A stretch of 64,000 nucleotides of DNA from Brachionus koreanus (Eukaryota > Rotifera > Eurotatoria > Ploima > Brachionidae): the NCBI GenBank assembly GCA_016987375.1, contig PJRA01000444.1, forward strand, positions 605,971 through 669,970, given 5' to 3'. A program made the translations under genes and the position numbers. Below, piece after piece: positions 50,825 to 60,725 of the stretch. Numbering within the stretch: the first letter of the stretch is position 1; every line of letters starts with the position of its first letter. The notes beneath the pieces were generated by a model. The model saw only the letters and a list, made by a program, of their open reading frames with translations. It was not told where the DNA came from and did not search any database.

Positions 50825-51773
50825 AAGGCAAATGAGAATTTTTATATTAATAATTGACAGTAAATTGGATATTTTCTATCGTGTATAAATTAAAGGATTG
50901 GTTTTTTTTTCTTTTTTTTTTTCTAAATAGATGTGAGACTTTGAAGCTGTTTCTTATTTTAATCATTAAATTAAATGCTCAGATATTATGTAAGTTTAAG
51001 TTCCATTAGAATTATTTTTCCGGTTTTTAATGGTAAATTATTTTTTTAAATAAATCGTTTTTAAAATCATGTCTTGAATAATTTAACTACTATAACTTAT
51101 TAAAATTCATTTTACTTTATTTGGAAATTTGTGGATTCGTTTTAAGAATCTGGTCACGTAATAATATAATAATATTTATCTTTTTCATTTAAAAAATTTA
51201 TAGTTAGAAAAATCTTTCTATTGTTCCCTAATAAATAAGATGATAGCCGCGCCAAAAATTGGTCATCCCTAATAAGAGAGAAAAATTAAATGCAGTTGGC
51301 AAAGTGAAATTTTTTATCAAATTTCATTTTTCAAAAATGATCAAAATATTTTAAATGTGCAATTAAATTTCGATGCATTTCTAAAAATTACAATTCTTTT
51401 TTCAAAAGACTAAAAACAAAGTTTTGAAATGTCAAAAGCATTCAAAAATCTGCGATGAAATCTAATTGTGCATTTGTTTCTATTATTGTGAATTTTTCCA
51501 AGCCAAGTGTATAAAAAAAACTCACGGTACTTGTGCGACAAAGAAATGTAGATTAAATGACATCTATAATTTTGTAAAAAAAAATTTGAAAAGTAAAAAA
51601 ATAATTTACAATATACATGTTTTTTAGTTCAAATAAAACTAGAAAAAAATGAAAAAATCATTTAATCAACAATAAGAACATTTTTATCTTGCATCTGACA
51701 TGGACATGAATAATATTTGAGTTGATAGCAATTTTTAAAAGTTTTTTTTTGTCAAAAATAACTCAAAACCTTC
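50825..51773. other. intergenic, 3' flank of the kinase gene
   Basis: AT-rich; a less AT-rich stretch at 51440-51560 has no recognised match. Confidence 0.4.
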
Positions 51774-51947
51774 TTAATCTTCATCTTTATCACCATAATT
51801 ATCATAAAAAGCTTCGACAAAACCTTTACCGTAAATATCATACACTGTATTGTGATCAATGAAGGATTGTTATAGCTGACCGAGACTAATTTTTAGAAAT
51901 AGTAATGGATCAAAGTCTGTTTGAATTTCTGTGCTTACAATCAAGAC
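51774..51947 (-). pseudogene. exon-like frame with one internal stop, unidentified
   Basis: On the minus strand, VLIVSTEIQTDFDPLLFLKI runs to a TAA at 51872-51870. The same frame continues as QSFIDHNTVYDIYGKGFVEA, then FYDNYGDKDED and a stop at 51776-51774. The composition (mixed, acidic end) is protein-like, not the lysine/asparagine/phenylalanine noise usual here. No family recognised. It could be the last exon of a dead gene, or two exons of which one boundary is misread. Confidence 0.3.
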
Positions 51948-52593
51948 TCAAAAAAGGAAACCACTGTAGCATTTGAAATAAAAATGAACCAAGATTTGAA
52001 ACTAATGAGACAAATAAAAATGAAGTTTTTTTTGAATAACACTTGAAAGGTAAAAATTTTTAGATTTTTATTTAGATTTTCTATTTAAACTTGACTCCTA
52101 GCTAATTTGGGTAAATTAGACAATTTTTCTGTTTAAATATTTTTAGCTTAAAAAATAACTAATTTAATAGATAATTAAATACTCTTTAAAGGATAAAATA
52201 GTAAATGTTGAAGCAAAAAAAAAATTTAAATAAATTCTTTCAATTTTTCAAATTTTCTAATTGCCTATTTCAGTAAAAATCGCGTTATCATAAACTTTTG
52301 ACTGTTCCGGCACAAATCAAATGTTTTTTTGTGTTTAAATTAATTTTCTCATTTTATTCAAAAATTTTTGTGTATACGAAAAATCCTTATTATGAATTTT
52401 CACAAAATTAAATAACCAAGATAAAAATTTTTGCAACTTAATTGAACAAAAATCCTGTTGGATTTTTTTTATTTATTAAATTTATGATGATTCTAAATGA
52501 TTAGCCATGAATTTAGATCATAAAAAGACATTTTTTAGACCGCATTAAAATTTCTAAATTAATTATAAAACTAGAATTAAATTTATTTCTAAA
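51948..52593. other. intergenic
   Basis: AT-rich 5' flank of family copy 2; nothing recognised. Confidence 0.4.
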
Positions 52594-54116
52594 ATGATTT
52601 GTGAGTATTGCAAATTGGTTGAACAAGAATTGAAGCTTTTTACTTTACCGTGTGGGTATTTAGTGTGTCTTCACCATTTGGAAGATCAGGAACAGTTTTT
52701 CAGATGCTTTGTGTGCAAAGACCACATGATAGAAAAGCAGGCATGTCTTGATATGGCCAAAAACCGAAAAAAACTCGATGAAATATCATTTTTAGAGCAA
52801 AAAGATTTAATATTTGAGTCCTGTGATAAAATTGACAGGTTGAAAAAGACCTAAAAAGTTGTGTTAGCGAACACTTGAGCCAAATTAATCGTCAAATGGA
52901 TCTCAAAAGAGAATATTTAAAAATCGAATTTGACAAGCTAGTTGACGATTATCATGACTCTCTAGTCAAAGATTTGAAAGATTTTGAGTCCAATTTTATG
53001 CATTCTATTGAACCAAAAATTAAAGAATTCAATACTGAACAAATTCGACTTTATTTGAACAATCAAGACCAAAATTTCAAATCAAAAAATGAGTTTATAG
53101 TCAATTTAAATAAGAACAAAATTGATCAACTATTTACTAAAATGGAAAAATTTAAAAATGTCAAATTTATTCAATCTGCAAAGCCATCAAAATATGAAAT
53201 GGCCGAAATATTTGGCACACTTGACCTAAAAGAAATATTTGAAGAGCTTAAATTTTGTTCCAAACAGCCAGACACAAAATCTCAACCTCCATTCTCATCT
53301 AAATTTAGTCTCAAATGTCAATTTGGATTGAACACATTTTTAGAGCTAAGCACTGGAGAATTGGTTTCCAGTTCGTTGTGGGATCCGTCAAATTTTTTGA
53401 TCGTACACCCCTACTGCACTCAAATAACCGAATTTCCAGGACACAAATCAAGATTTAATTTTATGTTCTTGGCTGATAGTGATGTTATCGTCACAATAAG
53501 TGATGATTTTTTTATAAGAGCTTGGAAAGACTTTAAGTGCTTCAAGTACATTCCGCTAGAGCGTCGAAAAATAATTGCAGCTGAATTATTCAAGCATAAT
53601 GTGATAACAGTCAACTACGCTTATCACTTTCAATTTGTTAATTACGAAACTGGACAAACAATTAAAAAATTTAATCTTAATTTGAGCCCAATAAGTTTGA
53701 TAAAGCCTCTTTCGGATGCCATGCTCTTGACTGCTCATGAAAATCAGTTCATTATTTGGAATATCGACAATTTAAAGGAAAAAGAAAGATTACCTTTCAA
53801 TGGATTAGTTTCTTCAATTGAAACTATAAACACTGTTGAATTTTTTATTGGAACCAATAATGGTCAGGTGATAAAGTGGCATAAAAAACCGACATTTAGA
53901 ACATGCCATCTTGGACCAGTTAGCTGCATTCATAACTGTAATAATGGAAAAATCCTGACCATAAGCTGTCAAGATAATACATTGAAATTTTGGGATTGTA
54001 AAAATTTTGATCTTTTGTATGAGATTAATCTTTACATGCCATATGTGGGTAAAATTTTAAAATGTTCTAAATTTTGCTATATTGACCAACAAGGCAAGCT
54101 TTATATAAGTGAATAA
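52594..54116 (+). pseudogene. RING-like / coiled-coil / WD40 family, copy 2 (frameshifted)
   Basis: Residues 1-86 (52594-52854) hold the RING-like domain, with the same eight Cys/His as the other members, and the start of the coiled coil. A stop then appears at 52852. Relative to copies 3 and 4, the frame is restored if one base is missing in the A-run at about 52840-52848: DRLKK continues as DLKSCVSEHLSQINRQMDLK in the next frame. From there to 54116 the coiled coil and WD40-like repeats are intact (for example ILTISCQDNTLKFWDCKNFD near the end). The homopolymer site makes an assembly error as likely as a true frameshift; if it is an error, the protein has about 507 residues. Confidence 0.75.
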
Positions 54117-54864
54117 AATTTATTTTTTAGATTGGTTTTAAAAGTAAAATTTTTAAGATTAACTTTAAACTTATTTTTGAAATTGTTTGTTGTTTTTTTT
54201 TAATTTATTATTAAATTAATCAGATTTTTCATATTATGACTCTAATGAAAAAAAAAATATTTAAAATTTTTAATATTAAATTTAGAATTTGCGTTTTTTT
54301 TTTTCAAGAAAAAAAATTGGTTAGATCTTAAGCTTTTATTATTCTAGTAAGAAAATTAAAATGAAAAAAATTTTTACCAAGTTAAATCAAATTTTAACTT
54401 TGTTTTTTTTTTAGTATCTTTTTTTAATATTTGATTAAAAATAAATTTTAAATTTGAACTTTGTTAAGATTTAAAAAAATATTCAAATCACTGAATATTT
54501 TGATATTTTTTAATAAAAATATTTTTTTATTTGATATCTATTAATTTTTACAAAAATAAATAAAAAATTTATTGAAATTTTTTTTTTGTTTTGTGGCCAA
54601 TTTCACAATTCCCTCTTATGATCTTCAAAGTTTGATAATATTGGAGAGATAATGAATTAGATTAATTTCTTTCAATAAGTAAAAACAAATTTTTTTAAGA
54701 TTATCCAAAAAAAATTTTTATGCTAAGACATTTTTGTTGCTTTATACAGCCTAAATAAGCTTAAAATTTTTTAGAATTTTGATTGAAACATGTGCTATTA
54801 AAAGATTGTCGTCAGCTAAATAATTTCTTTTAATTTATAGAAAAAAAAACAATTAGCTTGAAGA
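54117..54864. other. intergenic
   Basis: AT-rich spacer between family copies 2 and 3. A short less AT-rich part at 54590-54640 is unexplained. Confidence 0.4.
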
Positions 54865-56460
54865 ATGCAGTGTGAATTTTGTCTAATTGAACGTAAAGAG
54901 CATTTTCTCTTGAATCTTCCATGTGGTTACTTGGTTTGCTATGAGCACATAGAGTCAATCAGTCTGGCATCTTGTTGCTTCATGTGTCAAGAGCATTCAC
55001 TTTACCAAGCAACTTGCTTTGGCATGAAAAAAAATCGAGCAAAGTTGCACAAAATAAATTATTTTAAAATAAAAAACTTGGTCAGTGAAACCTGTGACAA
55101 AATAGATTCTTTGAAAAATGATCACCAAGCTGATATTAAATGCCATTTTTCAAGCATTATCAATCAGATTGATTTGAAGCGAGAATTATTAAAGAGTCAA
55201 TTTAATGATTTAATTGACAAATATTACATGCAATTAATAGATAAATTAGAAAATATAGAAACAGAATTTATCGAGGCAACTAAAGTAAATTTAGCTGAAG
55301 TGGACATTGGTCAAGTTCGTGAAAAATTGAATGAACTTTCAAATTTAGATTTAACTGCCGATGATTCGACTTTTTTCAAAGATGAGACCACAATTTTGTC
55401 TGATTTATTTGATCAAAAATTAAAAGAATTTGATATCAATTTTGAAAAGTTAAAAGAAATAAAACTCAAAGAAAGCAAGAATGAGCTTGATCTGAATGCA
55501 TCAAATTTATTTGGTACAATTAGCAACACAAAAATATCACTTCCTAAAACTGAGAGTTGGACATTAGATGATCAAACTTTTGATGAAAGAATCCATAAAC
55601 GGTTTTTAATTGATGAAACTCTGAATCAAAGTAGAAAAAAATTCAAATCATTTGGTCCAGTTGGTTTGCTTAAATTTTTAGAAATAAGTGATGAAGAACT
55701 AGTATCTATTTCGCCAATTAAACCAGAAAGTCTCATATATCTAAATCGAAAAAATGTTGAAAAAAGCTTTTCAAATTATTCTGAATCCAATTCAAGCATA
55801 GAATTTGTTTTATCATTTAATAAAACAATTATCACAATTAAAAATAACAACTCAGTAGCCATTTGGGAAAATGCTCGTTTAATTAAATCGTTTATGTGCC
55901 CAAAAATAAAAATTATTTTGGCTGACTTTTATGATGAAAAATTGTTTTTAATTGATAAAAATTACAAAATTTCTATAAGAAAATATTATAATGGTGAAGT
56001 TTACAAAAATTTTAATGTTGGACATGTTACTGCGTTAAAAGCAATGAGTAATGACACAATTGTTACAGGACATATTGATATGATAGCCAGATGGGATACA
56101 CTAACAGGGGAAAAATTGGACTCAGTAAAGACAAATGCTGAAATATCTTGCATCGAAAGAGTGAATGAAAATCAAATTGCTGCTGGTACTTCTGATGGTA
56201 TAATATGTCTTTGGAATTTAGCTAGTACAGAAATTATCAAGAAACAATGCCACTATAGTTTAGTTAAGTTTATTCAGGCTTGTCCAAATGGTGATATCTT
56301 AAGCATCAGTAGAATTGATCCAGCAGTAAAAGTTTGGAATTTGGACTTAAAATTAATGTGTAATATTAATATACCGGGTGCATATTTTTCAAAAATTTTA
56401 AGTGATGGTAAATTGGCTTATACTAATTACTATGGAGAAGTGTTTATCAGTGAAGATTAA
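54865..56460 (+). CDS. RING-like / coiled-coil / WD40 family protein, copy 3 (intact)
   Basis: 531 residues, one exon. RING-like domain with C3, C6, C20, C25, H28, C38, C41, H44 (LPCGYLVCYEH). Then a conserved patch MKKNRAKLHKI and a coiled coil from about 75 to 215. WD40-type repeats follow from about 260 to 525 (TGHIDMIARWDTLTGEK, AAGTSDGIICLWNLASTE, ILSISRIDPAVKVWNL). It ends with the family motif KLAYTNYYGEVFIS. It is the best complete reference for the family here. Likely cytoplasmic. The RING-like part suggests ubiquitin-ligase activity, but the missing fourth ligand makes this uncertain. Confidence 0.8.
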   Translation: MQCEFCLIERKEHFLLNLPCGYLVCYEHIESISLASCCFMCQEHSLYQATCFGMKKNRAKLHKINYFKIKNLVSETCDKIDSLKNDHQADIKCHFSSIINQIDLKRELLKSQFNDLIDKYYMQLIDKLENIETEFIEATKVNLAEVDIGQVREKLNELSNLDLTADDSTFFKDETTILSDLFDQKLKEFDINFEKLKEIKLKESKNELDLNASNLFGTISNTKISLPKTESWTLDDQTFDERIHKRFLIDETLNQSRKKFKSFGPVGLLKFLEISDEELVSISPIKPESLIYLNRKNVEKSFSNYSESNSSIEFVLSFNKTIITIKNNNSVAIWENARLIKSFMCPKIKIILADFYDEKLFLIDKNYKISIRKYYNGEVYKNFNVGHVTALKAMSNDTIVTGHIDMIARWDTLTGEKLDSVKTNAEISCIERVNENQIAAGTSDGIICLWNLASTEIIKKQCHYSLVKFIQACPNGDILSISRIDPAVKVWNLDLKLMCNINIPGAYFSKILSDGKLAYTNYYGEVFISED

Positions 56461-57011
56461 ATAATTAGAAAATTAAGTATTTTTTTTAAAGTTATTTAAA
56501 CACTTTTGTTTCAATCCAGTCAATAATTTATGTAAAATAAATTTTATTTTCTAAGCATTCAGTTTTCTTAAAATTAAAATTAATAATTTTTTTCAAAATT
56601 AATCAAGATAAATTGTATTTTTTTTGAGTTGAAACGAAAAAATTTTTAGGAACATTTTTAATTGAAAAATTTAATGCACAGACAAACATTTTCATTAAAC
56701 CTCAAGATGTTGTGCATTATTGTGCAAGCACTAAATTGCAGAAATAAAAAATGAAGTCTAAACATTTAATGTTTGCTCAGAAGATATGCTTCTGAAATAA
56801 ATTTTTTAATTCAATAATTTTTTAAAAATCTATTTTAATGATAACTTTTGAGCTTGATTCTTTATTGAAAAATTAAATTTTTAAGAATAAATCATTAGCT
56901 TTTATAATCTATGAAACCAAAATTTATGTTTTGTTTGCGATCATCCAAATAAATTATCGAATTTGAAGAAACAAAATTTTTTTTATATTGAATTTTTTTG
57001 TATGAATTCAT
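56461..57011. other. intergenic
   Basis: AT-rich; the less AT-rich part 56690-56790 has no recognised match. Confidence 0.4.
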
Positions 57012-57352
57012 TCAGCCAAATCCTAAGTTTTCAAAATAAATACCTTTGACTTGTGCAATCATGTCATTAGCTGGATCAATTATATCCATCTCATATTTTT
57101 TAAGTTCATTCAATTTATTATCAAAATACTCTGTATTTTTGCTTTTGTTATCCATATGTTCACATTTGGTAAATTCTTTAAATTGTTTGTTATCTAAGCT
57201 GATGAAATCAATTTTTGTCTGAAAATTGGATCTAATTGCTTTAATTTCATCGATCATTTTAAAATAAGCTTCATCAATTTTTTTGTTTACTTCTATTTTT
57301 AATTGTTCTCTTTCTAAATCAATTTTACTCAAAACGGGATCCAAATATTTAT
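57012..57352 (-). pseudogene. inverted coiled-coil fragment of the RING-like/WD40 family
   Basis: A 110-codon frame on the minus strand, MDPVLSKIDLEREQLKIEVN onward. It follows the family coiled coil (compare INQIDLKRELLKSQFNDLID in copy 3) including the KxIDEAYxKxIDEI section. The zinc domain and the WD40 part are missing. An acceptor-like TATTTCTAG lies just before it. The RTE-like LINE abuts the missing side, so rearrangement around that insertion is a plausible cause. Confidence 0.6.
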
Positions 57353-57479
57353 CTAGAAATAATATATCAATATTTTAAAGTTGTTGGTTTAAAAAAGTTA
57401 GCTTATTATAAGATATTTAAAAAAGAAAAATAAGAAACAATTTTTTTGCTAAGAACTTGAAAGCTTAAAAAGAAGATAT

Positions 57480-58180
57480 TGAAAAACTACCTTGTATTTT
57501 TTGGTATTCTTTTTTCTTTCATTCTAAGCATAAGTCCAAGCCATCACAATCTTTTGTTCTTAATGCATTGACTTAATGGCTCTGAATTTGTTCTTTTGTA
57601 TAGTTCAGCATTTGACAGTGTCTCAGGCCAGTATATCCTCAGAATCCTTCGCAAGCTTCCAGAATGGAAGGTGTTCAGACTTCTTTTATCAGATTTACAC
57701 AATCCCCAAATCTCACTTCTGTACATCAGTGTTTTTTTACTACAGAGTTGTACAGTTTGAGTTTTGTTTCCTTGCTATAGCTGGTTGATTTCCATGCTGG
57801 TCGGTGATCAGGGTGTCCAATTTAGTGTTTATGCACAAAACTTTCATAGAGTCCAGTTGGGTTGTTCGCCAATTCTTGTGTCTTCAAATGCATACGTTCT
57901 TCTGTATTATATATTAACACTAGATCTCCGCAAAGTCTAAGTCATTACTTAATCAATCAATATTAGGAATAGTGTCGGAGAGAGAACGCACCCTTGCCTA
58001 ACTCACACTTTACACATTTTGAAGCTCTCAGATTTCACTTTTTCCAGAATCACACTACAATAGAATTTCTCGTAGAACAGTTTTATCAAGTTAAATATTT
58101 TCTCTTGTAAGCCATATGATCTAAGTATGGCCCCCAGGGCTTGTCTATCAGACCTTTTGACCAGTTCTCAGAATTCCTTT
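57480..58180 (-). mobile_element. decayed RTE/BovB-like LINE, RT C-terminal half
   Basis: Minus strand pieces in order: LVKRSDRQALGAILRSYGL, VRQGCVLSPTLFLILID, YRSEIWGLCKSDKRSLNTFH, SLRRILRIYWPETLSNAELY, RTNSEPLSQCIKNKRL, then WLGLMLRMKEKRIPKN. The last blocks are the characteristic end of RTE-type proteins (RRIL.I.WP..ISN.ELY.RT...P....I..RRL.WLGH.LRM...R.PK). Stops and frameshifts are frequent. Confidence 0.8.
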
Positions 58181-58331
58181 TTCAATTAATCAATTTTAAA
58201 TGAAAAAAATTTAATTTGATTAATTTTTTGAGAAAATTAATAATTTAAAAGTAGACAAAATTTGTTACAATGCAATTTGAATAAAAAAGAGACCAAATTT
58301 AAAAAAAAGCTTTTATTTCAATTTCAAAAAA

Positions 58332-59878
58332 ATGGATTGTGAATTTTGTGGAAAAAGCCAAAAAGATTTGTATCTTTTTAATCTACCATGTGGCTATTCA
58401 ATATGCTCCGAGCACATATTTACCCAAAAAGACAAGTTCAAATGTCCAATATGCGTCGATCACCTTGTTGATAAGAAAAAGTGTTTGGATATGAGGAAAA
58501 ATAAGAAAAAAATTGATCACATAAAATTAATAATAGAAAAAAACTCGATTTTAGAGTCGTGCGACAAAATAGACGCTTTGAAAAGTGATCCAAAAAATAT
58601 TTTACACGAAAATTTATCTAATATAATAAATAAAATAGATCTCAAACGAGAACTGCTAAAACTTGAATTTAACAAATTAGTGGATGATCATCATGATGCT
58701 TTGAATTCATCATATTGAAAAAAATTACAGATTTTGAGTCAAGTTTTATTGATCTAATTCAGCCGCAAATCAATAATATCAATACTGAAAAAATTCGGAA
58801 TAGCTTGAAGACTTGTGAAAAGAATGTCATCGATGAAGCCAATTTAGAAAAAAGTGAACTCGATAAGCTATTAAATAAGATGCAAATATCTAAAAATTTT
58901 AAATTTATTGATAATTTCAAAAAATTAAATGTTGAATTAGGTGATTTTTTTGGCACTGTTAATTCAGATGAAATAATGAATAATTTAAAGCTTAATTCAA
59001 AAGAATCATGTGGGGAAAACAATTTTAAATTATCAAATAAATTTAATTTCATGTGTCAATTTGGAATGACTTATTTTATTGAAATAAATAATGACAAATT
59101 AGTGTCCTCTTCATTTAATAAATCTTCATGTTTAAATATTATAAATCCAATAAATAAACAAATGACTGAAATAGCTGGATTTATTTGTCAATCAAAAATT
59201 GATTTTATTTTTGCAACAAAAGAAGACCTAATAGTCACCATTAGCGAAAATGGATTAGTAGTAACTTGGAAGAATTCAATTACATTAAATTTCTTTAGAT
59301 TAAGTGAAAAAAAAATACATTTTGCTGATTTAATATTGAATAGTATTATTTTCATTGATGACATATTTTGGATTGTTAAATTCGATATTGAAAATGACAG
59401 AACTAAGAAATATTTTTTACTAATTGATGAGCCAGTAACAGCATTAAAAATGCTGTCTAATGAAATTTTATTAACAGAACATCAAAATAAAATAGTTGAA
59501 TGGAACATAAATAGCCAGACAAAACTTATGGAACATCAAGTCTATGGAAAAGTTAATTGTATCGAGAAAATAAACGATAAAGATTTTATATGTGCAACTG
59601 ATATTTGCATGGTTCTGGTAAAAAACTCTGAGCTGATATTTAAAAATTGCCCTGAAAGTCTTATTAGCAGTATACAGATATGTGATGATGGAAATGTATT
59701 GAGTGTTGGCTCGTTAGATGAAACTATCAAATTATGGAAAGGAGACAATTTGGATCTTATGTTTAAACTCAATGTTTCTAAGCCTCAATTTGCAAAATTA
59801 TTAAAGTGTGGAAAATTGGCTTATATCGACTCAAATGGAAAGCTTCACATTACTCAAAATAAATTTTGCTTTATTTAA
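58332..59878 (+). pseudogene. RING-like / coiled-coil / WD40 family, copy 4 (frameshifted)
   Basis: The first 128 codons contain the RING-like domain (C3, C6, C20, C25, H28, C38, C41, H44; LPCGYSICSEH) and the first part of the coiled coil, ending at TGA 58716. The homologous sequence resumes one frame away at about 58718 (KKITDFESSFIDLIQPQIN) and runs to 59878 with WD40-like repeats (VLSVGSLDETIKLWKGDNLD) and the family end KLAYIDSNGKLHIT. Compared with copy 2, about 11 extra bases lie between DAL and DFES, so this looks like a real small insertion more than a homopolymer slip. If translated it would give a short zinc-domain protein only. Confidence 0.75.
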
Positions 59879-60725
59879 TTTTAGTTATTGTTTATTTTAA
59901 TAAAATTTATCTATTATTTAATTATATTTTCAAAGAATTAAATGCTTTAAAGATTATTTAAGAATAAAAAAGAGCTTAAAAAATTTATTTTAATGTCTAA
60001 TCTTCAATATTCAAGATAAAATTCTCAAAAAATTGATACAATTCCTCTCTATTGAACAACTTGCAAAAACATAGTAAATGTGAATATTTTTTCTCTTGTT
60101 CAGTCGGTTTCCTAAATACTTCGACCGCCATTACTTTTTCTAAATTATACTTAATTTTTAGTTACATAAACTATTTAATATTCACAATATATTACTATTC
60201 TAAAGATAAAATAATTTGCACAAAAAATATTATCAGTTACAAAAAAAAAGTGATGAGTTGAATTTGGCTTTCTATGAAACTTTTTAGTTCGAATATAAAT
60301 AATTTTACATATATGAATTTACAAAATGTGATTTTTTTTTAATTATTAAATAGTAATCTAATAAAAAAAAATTCTGATAATATTTAAATTATTCACTCAT
60401 CATTGTATATTAAATACTGAACAAAATATTTATTATACTAATCAATAAATATAAAGTCACAATTTTTATCATTTAAGTTCAGACTTTAATTTGAATTTAT
60501 AAATCATATATGATATGAATTTTAATTTAAAATTTTTTTTTCTAAATCTCAGTTAGATAAAGGGGGAAATTTTTACCTAATTTAATTGATTAAAAAAATT
60601 ATAAAAAAAAAAGAAATCTATAAAAAATAAATTAAATGAATATTTATTAAATATCGGCCGAAAAAACTGGTCAATTAAATTCAAAAAAAAAAAAAGAAGA
60701 AAATTAGAAAAATAATTTAGAAAAA
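59879..60725. other. intergenic between convergent genes
   Basis: AT-rich, with no ORF of coding character. It holds the 3' ends of copy 4 and of the Tudor gene. Confidence 0.5.
60643..60648 (-). terminator. poly(A) signal of the Tudor-domain gene
   Basis: AATAAA on the minus strand, about 80 bases after the stop codon. Confidence 0.5.

Noticed and set aside
52594..52854. Copy 2 zinc domain as a separate 86-residue gene
   Set aside because: The following frame continues the same family alignment without loss of residues, so a frameshift in one gene is the simpler explanation.
58715..59878. A separate gene starting at the TTG of 58715
   Set aside because: No ATG is near, and the sequence is the continuation of copy 4 in another frame.
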